From Sphingomonas sp. dw_22 (GTDB lineage: Bacteria > Pseudomonadota > Alphaproteobacteria > Sphingomonadales > Sphingomonadaceae): a stretch of DNA of 64,000 bases. Below, in pieces: positions 39,086 through 46,973 of the stretch (its first letter is position 1; each line of letters begins with the position of its first letter). The translations under genes and the position numbers were made by a program. The stretch spans positions 1 to 64,000 of the forward strand of contig NZ_JAAVVE010000002.1 of NCBI RefSeq assembly GCF_018449795.1. Direction: 5' to 3'. The notes under the pieces are model-generated. The model worked only from the letters and a program-made list of their open reading frames with translations. It was not told the origin of the DNA and did no database searches.

Positions 39086-40330
39086 TCACGCGATGAAGGG
39101 CGTGCTGAGGATCGTGCCCGCCGCCTCGGACAGCGCCGCGCCCGTGCCGGTTTCCGTGCCCAGGCCGAAATAGAAGCGCCCCTGGAACAGCGCGAAAGAC
39201 CTGGCGAACGTGGGGGCGACGAAGGTGGCCACCACCGTCCCGCCCTTGAGCGCGCGGTCGAAGCGCGTGACGGAGACGCGATGCTGGCTCCCCTCTTCCC
39301 GGGACGAAAGGCAGTAGAGCCGGCCGCCCTCGACGAGAATGTCGCGAGGCTGCTCGGACGGCGGCAACGGGAGCCGGCGCGCCTTCTCGGCCGATGTCGC
39401 CGCATAAAGGCCGATCGGCAGCCACTGATGATCGTTATGCTGCCAGCCGCCGATATAGGCCGTTTCCCGGCCGAGCCTGGCCCAGCGCTCGACCAGCCCG
39501 ACCTGATCGCCGCTGGCCGGCGTTTCCGGAAACAGCGAGGACAGGTGACCGAACGCGAGAGGCTGGAAGCCGTTTTGCGCGGGATCGAAGCGGAAGAGCG
39601 TCGCGATGCGCGGGTGGGCGTCGCCCTGAGCGCGCGCCATCGGGGCAGTGGTGCTCGCATAGAGCGCGTCCCCGATCTCGAACAGCGTCCAGAACCGGCC
39701 GACCACCTGAGTCTGCTGGCCGAGCACGGTCGCGATCCTGCCGGACGGGATCGTCGGTTCGGCCAGCGCCGGATTGGGGACCAGCGCCGCGGGCTTCCAG
39801 CTCTCCGCGTCGTCCTCCGATATCCAGGCGGAGATCGGCTGGCCGTAAGCGCCGCCGGCCGCGATCAGGCGCCCGGCATAGTGCCGGATGTCGTAGACAT
39901 GGATCCCGCGAGGGATATTCCGCAGCTTGCTCCACGCGCCGTTGGCGCGACGATAGAGGTTGCCATAGGACCAGTCGTCGCGAGGATCATGTCCCGGAAC
40001 GAACAGGACGTCGCCCACCGGATAGAAGCGCGCGATCTGCTCCTCGTTGACGGTATATTCCTCGACGAAGCTTCGGCCGTCGAACGACAGGATCGGAACG
40101 GGGCCCGCATTGGACGAGGGGCCGAAGTTCGAGCTGTTCCCCGCGCCCAGATAGAGCCGGCCGTCGAATACCTGCATCGTCCAGACGTTGCGCGCGTAGG
40201 TGGCGTCGGGCCAACGCTGCTTGAACGGTGTTCCGACGATGTCGGGCTTCACCTCCTGCCGCGCGGCCGCCGCCCGGACGGGCGCGAACGAAGTCAACGC
40301 GGCGGCAACCATAAAGTCTCTACGCTTCAT
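39086..40330 (-). CDS. Tat-exported beta-propeller-like protein, function unknown
   Basis: A 414-residue protein starting MKRRDFMVAAALTSFAPVRA, a twin-arginine signal. Repeated short units such as VWTMQVFDGRLYLGAG, GRLIAAGGAYG, IGDALYAST, VEGGRLYCLSS and LFQGRFYFGLG at fairly even spacing suggest a bladed propeller (Kelch/YVTN-like). No catalytic motif is recognised. GGAGAG precedes the ATG. It lies between the STN-type TonB receptor and the alkaline phosphatase, so it may bind or process the receptor's substrate in the periplasm. Confidence 0.65.
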   Translation of the reverse strand: MKRRDFMVAAALTSFAPVRAAAARQEVKPDIVGTPFKQRWPDATYARNVWTMQVFDGRLYLGAGNSSNFGPSSNAGPVPILSFDGRSFVEEYTVNEEQIARFYPVGDVLFVPGHDPRDDWSYGNLYRRANGAWSKLRNIPRGIHVYDIRHYAGRLIAAGGAYGQPISAWISEDDAESWKPAALVPNPALAEPTIPSGRIATVLGQQTQVVGRFWTLFEIGDALYASTTAPMARAQGDAHPRIATLFRFDPAQNGFQPLAFGHLSSLFPETPASGDQVGLVERWARLGRETAYIGGWQHNDHQWLPIGLYAATSAEKARRLPLPPSEQPRDILVEGGRLYCLSSREEGSQHRVSVTRFDRALKGGTVVATFVAPTFARSFALFQGRFYFGLGTETGTGAALSEAAGTILSTPFIA

Positions 40331-40399
40331 TGATACTCTCCGGATTCTGGGAGCCGGACGCATGCGGAAATGCGCGGCCGGGCAGGATGCGTGGGGGCA

Positions 40400-40434
40400 G
40401 GCGCCGCTCCCCGATCGATCCGGGGAACGGCGCC
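40400..40434 (-). terminator. Strong hairpin after the STN receptor gene
   Basis: GGCGCCGTTCCCCG and CGGGGAGCGGCGCC (minus strand) pair over 14 bp with one G-U wobble and a six-base loop. It lies 13 bp after the receptor stop and 70 bp before the Tat-protein gene. There is no T run after it on the minus strand, so it may attenuate transcription or protect the receptor mRNA end rather than terminate fully. Confidence 0.5.
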
Positions 40435-40446
40435 TTTTCCCACCGC

Positions 40447-43400
40447 CTAGAGCTGGAACCGGATCCCGGCCCGGAAGGCGCGGCCCGTGTCGGAATAGGT
40501 GCGGTTGTACCCGAACTGCGCGGAGCTGAATCCCGGCCCGTCGGCCGAAGGTATCGGCGAGCGATTGGCGATATTGGTCATGACGAAGAACGCCTCGACT
40601 CCGCCCGCGATGCCATGGCTCACGGACGCGTCGACATAGAAGGCGCCATCCACATGGTTGTTGTTGATCGTGTTGGTCCCGCTCGGGCAATCCGTGCTGC
40701 ACTGGACGAAGGTGGCGTCATGTACGCCGGAGCTGATACCCCGCCCGGTCAGCGACACGTCGAACGACCCCTTGCTGTACGCGAGATCGACAAGATAGCG
40801 ATATCGCGGGGCGCCGCCTTCCCTGAGGCTGGAATTGAAGATGCCGGTCAGCCCGCTTTCGCTTCCGTTCTTGAGATTGAGCGTGCCGAGCGCCCGGATC
40901 GAGACCAGCCCCGACCCCAGCGAGGACGCGACATCGGACAGGCGAAGCCGGTAGCTCGCCTCGACGTCGACGCCCCTCGCCCAGAACAGATCGAGGTTCA
41001 CGGGCCGCACATAGATATATTTGATCTTGCCGTCGGCGCCGCGAACGATGTTGTCGCACAGATCCTGGTCGCCCTTGAAGCACTGGTCGACCGTCGAGCT
41101 GCTCGACGCAGTCGTGATCGCGTCGCGGATCTTCACGTCCCAATAGTCCGCCGACAGGGACAGGCCAGGAATGGCTCGCGGCGTGACGACGGCGCCGAAG
41201 GTGATCGTGTCGGCCTTCTCCGGCCGTATCGTCGGATTTCCCGTCGTGACCTGCTGTACCGTATAGGTCTGCCCGTCCAGGAACGGATCGGAAGCGACGG
41301 CGGAACCCGTGGAGCCGGCGGCGAACAACTCGGACAGGTTGCCCGCGCGGATGTCCCGCGATCGCGTGAACCGGATCTTCAGGTCGTCGATCGGCGCGAA
41401 GGTGACGCCGGTCTTCCAGGTCGTGACGAAGCCGGAGGAGCTGTAATCGGTGGCGCGCACGGCGCCGTTGAAGTCGAGCGACTTGAAGACCGTGTCCTTG
41501 AGGAGCGGGACGACGATCTCCAGGAACCCCTCCTTCACGTTCACGGAGCCCTGGATGGGCTTGTAGTTGGCGTTGCCGAAGCCATCGGCCAGGCCGATAG
41601 GATTGGCGGTGCCCTCAGCCTGGTCGCGGCGATATTCGACGCCCGTGGCGAACGACACCGGGCCGGCCCATGTCGAAAAGGGCTCCCCACGCAACGTTCC
41701 GGCGAAACCATCCTGGTGGATCGTCTGGCGCACCCAGTCGTCGCTCATGAAATACTGGACGGCCGCGCTGCTGTTCACGCCGGTGCCGAACGGATTGTAG
41801 GGGACGCATCCGTTGCCGGGGTCGGTCAGCGTCGAGCGGCAGACGATCGAGCCGTTAGGCCCGTGGACGGCATCGAGCGCCTTGGTGAAATTCGCGCTGA
41901 TCGGCACCAGCACGTCCTGGCCGATCTTGCTGATGCTCCGATAGCCCGAAACCTCCCAGCTGAAATCCTTCCCGAACAGGCCGAACGATCCGCTGGCGCC
42001 AAGGAGATACTGGTAGAGCGAATGGTCGCTGGAATATTCCCGCTTGCCGAGGTCCGCGTTCGACGAGCCGATGCTGAGCGTCTTCAATCCGAGCTCGTCC
42101 ATGCGCGCGCCGATGCTGTCGGGCAGGAAGGCGTTCCCGCGCTGGATGGTGTTGGTCCCGATCGTCGGCGGCGCGGCCGATGTCACATAGGAGCGGGTGA
42201 AGATGAACTGCCCGAAGACCTGGACCCTGTCGCTCACGTCGAAGCTGGCGCGCGCAAAGGCGTTCTGGCGGGAATTGGCGTTCAGGAAAGACTGGGTGTT
42301 CTTCGACCAGTCGGTATATTGCCAGTCGCCGCCGACAAAGGTGTCCGAAGTGAGAAGCGTGCCGTAGTTGAGCTGCCCCGGCGTGCCGTTCGGCCCGAAA
42401 TACACGCCGCGGAGCGGACCCGTGGTCACGACCCCGCCCGGCGTTATCGATGCATAGCCGACATGATCGAGCGAGAGGTATCGCGGCTGGCCGTTGGTCG
42501 ACGTCCAGTTGGGATTGGCGAACGTCCTGTACCCCGTGTACCAGGAGCGCGGCAGGCCATCGATGCCATCGATGTAGGAATGCTCGACGCTCAGCAGGAT
42601 GTGGCCGCGATCGCCGGCGAACTTGGCCCCGACGCCGAGCGAGACGGAGTAGTTCGTCCGGTCGCCCTCGGTGGTGGCCCCTCCCTGGATCTTGCCCTTG
42701 ATGCCGGTGAAGTCCTTGTCGAGGACGAAGTTCACGACGCCGGCATCGGCATCCGATCCCCATGCGGCGGAGGCGCCGCCGGTCACCACGTCGACCCGCT
42801 TGATGAAGGCGTTGGGGACGACGTTGATATCGACGATCGAGCCGTTGACGGTCGCGGCGGGCAGGCGCCGGCCGTCGAGCAGAACCAGCGTGCGGCTCGA
42901 ACCCAGGTTGCGCAGGTTCAGCGAGTTGACGCCCGTATAGCCCGAGCTCGTGGTTCCCGTGTTCTGCGCCGGAGAATTGCCCGCGCCGACGCCCGGTAAC
43001 ATGGTGACGACGTCGGCGATGTTCTCGGGCGCTTTCCGGCGGATCTCCTCCTCGCCCAGCACGGTCGTCGGCGTGGGGGCGTCGTAACCGTTGCGGACGA
43101 TGCGCGTCCCGGTGACCTGGATCTCGGCCGCCGGTTCTTCAGCGGACGCGCTTTGATCGGACGAGACGCCCAGAATGGCGACTCCCGCGTCGAAGGACCG
43201 GACGGTGAGGCCGGTCTGGGCGAGAAGCCGGTCGAGCGCCTCGCGCGTATCCAGATTCCCCTGGACGGCGTTCGTCGTGCGTCCGTCGGTATCCCGGCTG
43301 GCGACGATCACGCGGATGCCGGCCTGGCGCGCGAACGCGATGACGCCGCTCGATGCGGATTGCGCCGGAACATTGAAGCTGCGGGTTTGCGCCTGCGCCG

Positions 43401-43470
43401 CAGCGGGAAGGGATATGGCGACGGCAAGCGCCGCCATGGAAGAAATCGACCAGCAAAAACGTGCGTTCAT
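40447..43470 (-). CDS. TonB-dependent transducer with STN signalling domain
   Basis: A 1007-residue FecA-type receptor. The signal peptide ends near AAQAQ (residue 28). Residues ~30-100 form an STN domain (FNVPAQSASSGVIAFARQAGI, EALDRLLAQTGLTV), the part that contacts FecR. EIQVTGTRIVRNG is the TonB box/plug start, with PENIADVVTMLPGVGAGNS and NLRNLGSSRTLVLLDGRRLP in the plug. The barrel ends FRAGIRFQL. GGGGAAA precedes the ATG. FecR and sigma genes lie directly upstream, and the Tat protein and phosphatase downstream, so this receptor should both import and sense the locus substrate. Confidence 0.9.
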   Translation of the reverse strand: MNARFCWSISSMAALAVAISLPAAAQAQTRSFNVPAQSASSGVIAFARQAGIRVIVASRDTDGRTTNAVQGNLDTREALDRLLAQTGLTVRSFDAGVAILGVSSDQSASAEEPAAEIQVTGTRIVRNGYDAPTPTTVLGEEEIRRKAPENIADVVTMLPGVGAGNSPAQNTGTTSSGYTGVNSLNLRNLGSSRTLVLLDGRRLPAATVNGSIVDINVVPNAFIKRVDVVTGGASAAWGSDADAGVVNFVLDKDFTGIKGKIQGGATTEGDRTNYSVSLGVGAKFAGDRGHILLSVEHSYIDGIDGLPRSWYTGYRTFANPNWTSTNGQPRYLSLDHVGYASITPGGVVTTGPLRGVYFGPNGTPGQLNYGTLLTSDTFVGGDWQYTDWSKNTQSFLNANSRQNAFARASFDVSDRVQVFGQFIFTRSYVTSAAPPTIGTNTIQRGNAFLPDSIGARMDELGLKTLSIGSSNADLGKREYSSDHSLYQYLLGASGSFGLFGKDFSWEVSGYRSISKIGQDVLVPISANFTKALDAVHGPNGSIVCRSTLTDPGNGCVPYNPFGTGVNSSAAVQYFMSDDWVRQTIHQDGFAGTLRGEPFSTWAGPVSFATGVEYRRDQAEGTANPIGLADGFGNANYKPIQGSVNVKEGFLEIVVPLLKDTVFKSLDFNGAVRATDYSSSGFVTTWKTGVTFAPIDDLKIRFTRSRDIRAGNLSELFAAGSTGSAVASDPFLDGQTYTVQQVTTGNPTIRPEKADTITFGAVVTPRAIPGLSLSADYWDVKIRDAITTASSSSTVDQCFKGDQDLCDNIVRGADGKIKYIYVRPVNLDLFWARGVDVEASYRLRLSDVASSLGSGLVSIRALGTLNLKNGSESGLTGIFNSSLREGGAPRYRYLVDLAYSKGSFDVSLTGRGISSGVHDATFVQCSTDCPSGTNTINNNHVDGAFYVDASVSHGIAGGVEAFFVMTNIANRSPIPSADGPGFSSAQFGYNRTYSDTGRAFRAGIRFQL

Positions 43471-43563
43471 TTAGGTTTCCCCGCCATTTGATGCGTTCAA
43501 CCTGATTGACGGGGATCATCAGTATTTCGGTCAGGAAGAATAAATTAATGTTTCTTGGCAGTT

Positions 43564-44655
43564 TTATTTACTTTTTATTACAATAACCCTGCCCGCGCGC
43601 TCGATCCTTCCGCCCGACAGGACGGCCGCAGCCTGCGCGAACTGCTCGACGTCATTCGCGCCGAACAGACCGACGATCCGCGTCTCTCCGATCGCCGGAT
43701 CCGCGATGACGATCTTGGTGCTGTTGACGCGGTTGAAACGGATTACGGCCGATTTGATCGGCACATTGTCGAGGGAGATCTGGGCCAGATCGGGCGGCGG
43801 CAGCGATACGGCGGCGGCCGTTCTGGAAGCGGCGGGCTGCGGCTGCCCCAGATCGAGCGTCACCGCGTCGCCGGCATGGAGCAGAACCGCTTGGTCGCGC
43901 TCGTCTCGCGACCAGACCAGCACGCTTCCCCGCGCCACCGCCACCCTTCCGCCGGTCTGGCCGACCCGGCTGACGGAGTAGACGGTTCCCGTTGCCTGCG
44001 CATAGACATCGCCGGATCGCACCACGAAGGGCCGCGCCTTGTCCTTCGCGACCTGGAAGGTGGCTTCGCCGCTCAGCAGGATGACCCTGCGGAAATTGGC
44101 GGACAGCTCGACTTCCAGCTTCCCGTTGTGACGCAGGGTCGCCACCGAGCCGTCCTGGAGCATCACGACCTTCTCGTCCGCGGCGAGCTCGCCCGATCTG
44201 AAGGGCGCCATGACGGGCACGCCGACCACCGCCAGCGCCGCCACGGACGCGGCCAGCGCGGCGCCCACCGCGACGGTCCTTCCGCCCCACCGGAAAAACC
44301 CTTTCCGCAAAGGTGCATGCGCATGTGCTACATCGGCGCGGCCGCCGGCTGCATCATGGTCGCCATTGTCATTGTCGGACGAGGAAATCGCAGGGGCCGG
44401 CATCGGAGACGGCGCGGCGGGCCGCGCTTCGACCACCGCTTCCTCCATTACATGCAGCGCCGCGCGGACCCGTGCGAAAGCGCCCCGATGGCGAGGGTCG
44501 ACCGCCAGCCAGGCATCCAATTCGGCGCGGCTTTCCGGCGACATGTCCCCATAGGCCGCCTCCACCGCCCAATGGGCGGCCTGATCGTCGATGCTGTTAG
44601 AGAGACCGGGAGGTGTCAATCGCTTCCGCCTTTTGCTCGATAGTCTCTTGCGCAT
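43564..44655 (-). CDS. FecR-family anti-sigma regulator
   Basis: A 363-residue inner-membrane signal transducer. A DUF4880 domain occupies residues ~22-75 (DDQAAHWAVEAAYGDM, LDAWLAVDPRHRGAFARV), then a Pro/Ala/His-rich linker and a membrane helix (VAVGAALAASVAALAVVGV). The FecR domain follows (VVMLQDGSVATLRHNG, LLSGEATFQVAKDKARPFVV), then the STN-like C-terminal domain that meets the receptor. The first ATG overlaps the sigma gene by 59 bp; a TTG twelve codons later is possible. It relays the signal from the 40447-43470 receptor to the sigma factor. Confidence 0.9.
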   Translation of the reverse strand: MRKRLSSKRRKRLTPPGLSNSIDDQAAHWAVEAAYGDMSPESRAELDAWLAVDPRHRGAFARVRAALHVMEEAVVEARPAAPSPMPAPAISSSDNDNGDHDAAGGRADVAHAHAPLRKGFFRWGGRTVAVGAALAASVAALAVVGVPVMAPFRSGELAADEKVVMLQDGSVATLRHNGKLEVELSANFRRVILLSGEATFQVAKDKARPFVVRSGDVYAQATGTVYSVSRVGQTGGRVAVARGSVLVWSRDERDQAVLLHAGDAVTLDLGQPQPAASRTAAAVSLPPPDLAQISLDNVPIKSAVIRFNRVNSTKIVIADPAIGETRIVGLFGANDVEQFAQAAAVLSGGRIERAGRVIVIKSK

Positions 44656-45190
44656 CGCCGCTCAGATGCGCGTCCTGCGCCGCCAATACCTTCAGGACTC
44701 GTTGCACGCCTCGCACGAGATGGTTCCGTATGACGTCCTCGCTCACTCCCAGGCGCTGAGCCGCCTCCCTCTGCGATACACCTTCGATCCGCCGCAATTC
44801 GATAGCCTTGCGGCAGGTTTCAGACAATTCCGAGAGCAGCCCGTTGACGCGATCGAGTTCCTGGGCCGCCGCCATCGCCCGATCCGCCAGCGGCTCATTA
44901 TCCATGACGTTCAACCATTCGTTTTCAGTCACGGAAGTGAAGTTAATTACACCGGAACGGCGCATTATGTCCGCTGCCACGGTCTGGGCGGTCCGGTAGA
45001 AATAGGCCATCGGGCTGCGGATGTGATCGACGGAGGTCAGGCTGGCGATGCGGCAATAGGCTTCCTGGATCACGTCATTCGCATCGACGACATGCCCCCA
45101 GCGGCGCGAAAGCCAGGTCCGGACAGCGCGTTCGTGCGGAAGGATCTCCCTGCCGATCCAAGCCGAGATGGCGTCGTGCTCGTCATCCAT
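44597..45190 (-). CDS. ECF RNA polymerase sigma factor (FecI-like)
   Basis: A 197-residue ECF sigma. Region 2 is at ~25-90 (DANDVIQEAYCRIAS, SPMAYFYRTAQTVAADIMRR). Region 4 is at ~125-180 (LSETCRKAIELRRIEG, SQREAAQRLGVSEDVIRNHL). ATG at 45190 gives the family-typical N-terminus; the open frame further upstream is not sigma-like. It overlaps FecR and heads the five-gene minus-strand unit that ends in alkaline phosphatase, whose likely control it provides. Confidence 0.9.
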   Translation of the reverse strand: MDDEHDAISAWIGREILPHERAVRTWLSRRWGHVVDANDVIQEAYCRIASLTSVDHIRSPMAYFYRTAQTVAADIMRRSGVINFTSVTENEWLNVMDNEPLADRAMAAAQELDRVNGLLSELSETCRKAIELRRIEGVSQREAAQRLGVSEDVIRNHLVRGVQRVLKVLAAQDAHLSGDAQETIEQKAEAIDTSRSL

Positions 45191-45361
45191 TCGATACCAG
45201 CCGTCCGTGATCCGCTGAATTGCCGCCGGCCGAATCGGCAAGGGGCACAGGAGGGCTTCCCAGAGACGCTCCGCGTGAAATATTGATGACGCTCGACCCA
45301 GGCCGGTGCCGAACGGTCGCACAACCGCGTGCGCCCTCTCTTCACATACCTCAATACGCTC

Positions 45362-45655
45362 ATCCTAGAACCAGGACCGTTTGCGATCGAAATAGACCTT
45401 TCCCATACCAGCGGTGATCTCGGCGTCGTTCTGGACGATGCGGAGCAGTCGAGCCGTGGCAGGATGCGCAGGCGTACCGGCCTCGGCTGAGACGCTCGCG
45501 GGAAAGCCGCTGTCCTCGCTAGCATATTACGGCCCGGTATATTTGTGCGCGTACGAGATGCGCGTGCCGCGGTGATTGTAGAAGATACTGGCGTCGGCGG
45601 TGCTGAACGCCGTGCGCGATCTGACGATCGGTCGCCCGGCTGGGGCATGTTTCGG
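45362..45655 (-). pseudogene. Receptor-like protein debris (uncertain)
   Basis: Part of a 568-bp stretch upstream of the sigma gene that has no intact gene. Minus-strand pieces look protein-like: FSTADASIFYNHRGTRISYA then KYTGP and a stop, followed in the same frame by TARLLRIVQNDAEITAGMGK and a C-terminal FDRKRSWF before a stop. The first piece resembles a TonB-receptor barrel strand. No start and an internal stop mean it is not functional. Identity is weak. Confidence 0.3.
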
Positions 45656-45706
45656 TGGAGCTGAGTGGGTATCGACTGAGGCGGGTGGCTTAGTTATCCG
45701 CTCAAC

Positions 45707-45735
45707 AAAAAAGCCAGCGCCGTAGCGCTGGCTTT
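45707..45735 (-). terminator. Intrinsic terminator at the Cas9-fragment border
   Basis: AAAGCCAGCGC and GCGCTGGCTTT form an 11-bp stem with a TACG loop (minus strand), followed by a T run on the minus strand (TTTTTTG). No gene reads into it from the right now. A second small hairpin (CGCAG/CTGCG) sits just before it at ~45740-45755. It could be the surviving 3' end of a small RNA such as a tracrRNA, or the end of a lost gene. Confidence 0.6.
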
Positions 45736-45758
45736 ATCTGGCGCAGACTAGCTGCGTC

Positions 45759-46286
45759 GCGCTCGAGCGGCACATCATGCCTGGCACCGGCGAGCCTTCC
45801 GATCCGGAGGAGATGCGCGTCGGCCGGCTGACCAACCCGACCGTCCATATCGGGCTCAACCAGCTCCGCCGGGTCGTCAACCGGCTGATCCGCACCTATG
45901 GTCCACCGGCCGAGATCGCGATCGAGCTGGCGCGCGAGCTGAAGCTCACTGACGAGGACAAGAAGCGGCTCAATCGCGAGAACAACGACAACCGGCTCGC
46001 TGCCGAACGCCGATCGGAGAAGCTGGCCGCGATCGGCCAGCCGGACACCGGCGCCAACCGCGCGTTGCTGAAGCTGTGGGAGGAACTGAATCCGGGCAAC
46101 GTCCTAGATCGGCGCTGTATCTATACCGGACAGCAGATCTCGATCGAGATGCTGTTCTCCAGCGCGGTCGATGTCGATCACATCCTGCCCTTCGCGGACA
46201 CGCTGGACGACGGCGTCTCCAACAAGATCGTGTGCATGCGGGAGGCGAACCGGATCAAACGCAAGCGCTCGGCACCGGCATGCTGA
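45759..46286 (+). pseudogene. cas9: Cas9 fragment (type II-C-like; RuvC-II and HNH only)
   Basis: About 175 residues from the middle of Cas9. The ATG-led frame starts at 45777, but homology seems to begin a few codons earlier (ALERHIMPGTGEP). NPTVHIGLNQLRRVVNRLI and AEIAIELARELK give the RuvC-II region with its Glu. LWEELNPGN, RRCIYTGQQIS, DVDHILPF and SNKIVCMREANR give the HNH domain with catalytic Asp/His/Asn present. RuvC-I, the REC lobe, RuvC-III and the PAM-interacting domain are absent. The frame ends in RIKRKRSAPAC, where it runs into autotransporter sequence. No cas1, cas2 or repeat array is nearby. Confidence 0.85.
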
Positions 46287-46539
46287 CGCTCTCCGGCGCG
46301 AACAGCTATGCCGCATGCCTGGGGCTCGATCGATCCGGTCAGCGAAATGACGCTGTCCGGCACGAGCAGCAGCTTCGACGTGATCGGCGCGCAGCTTTCG
46401 TGGAACAGCGCGACCATGGCAGTCAACGGCAGGCTGCACCTTTCCCAGGGCCTGACCGTGTCGGTCGGTTATGAGAGACAAATCGGTTCCCTCCAACCAA
46501 TCGAATGCCGTGAAGGGAGCGATCGGCCTGCCCTTCTAA
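46262..46539 (+). pseudogene. Autotransporter beta-domain remnant
   Basis: GTGMLTLSGANSYA is an autotransporter passenger strand repeat. It is followed in another frame by HAWGSIDPVSEM, FDVIGAQLSWNSATMAVNG and LTVSVGYERQIGS, the last strands of an autotransporter barrel. A further frameshift then gives NAVKGAIGLPF and a stop at 46539, the typical C-terminal aromatic. Two frame changes and loss of most of the barrel show it is dead. Its 5' edge overlaps the Cas9 fragment end, so two unrelated genes were joined by deletion. Confidence 0.65.
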
Positions 46540-46973
46540 AGAATGTCTTGATCGAACGTGAACCCCGGCGCTGCCGAAGCAGACCGGGGCTAGCTTTCAA
46601 ACCGGACTTCAGGTTCATCTCGACCAACTGCCGGTGGAGCGCGATGCTTTGGGTGCGTGGGTCTATGGACTCGTGGTCAAAGCGATTCTCGAATCGCCTA
46701 GACTGGCAGCTTCCGGCACGGCTGCGCCGATAGGCGCCGTTCTCGAGCCCATTGTGGCCTTGGCAATTATCGAGCTATGTCAAGCGCATCAGAAGTGGCA
46801 CCAATTTCCGCACGCTATTCTATCCGAGGTGCAATTTTGAAAAGAAAGAGGAATCTCGGAGAAGCAGGGATTTCTCATTCCTCCTGCCTTGCGAGCTAGG
46901 CCTTTGCCTGCCAATTTCGGCTTTCATGCAAAGTGTCCGTCGCACCCGGTCCGAACACGAGGGGGAAGCAACT
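46540..46973. other. Gap between gene debris and the M28 peptidase gene
   Basis: No supported gene. An open plus-strand frame at ~46587-46840 (RDALGAWVYGLVVKAILESP, then VALAIIELCQAHQKWHQFPH) has reasonable composition but no recognised domain or ribosome site; it may be a small unknown protein or more debris. The last ~100 bases should hold the peptidase promoter and the GAGGGGG ribosome site. Confidence 0.35.

Noticed and set aside
40330..42999. 889-codon plus-strand frame over the STN receptor
   Set aside because: Antisense to a receptor with clear STN, plug and barrel signatures; the composition is typical of shadow frames.
45700..46973. CRISPR array next to the Cas9 fragment
   Set aside because: I found no evenly spaced repeats of 25-40 bases here or elsewhere in the window.
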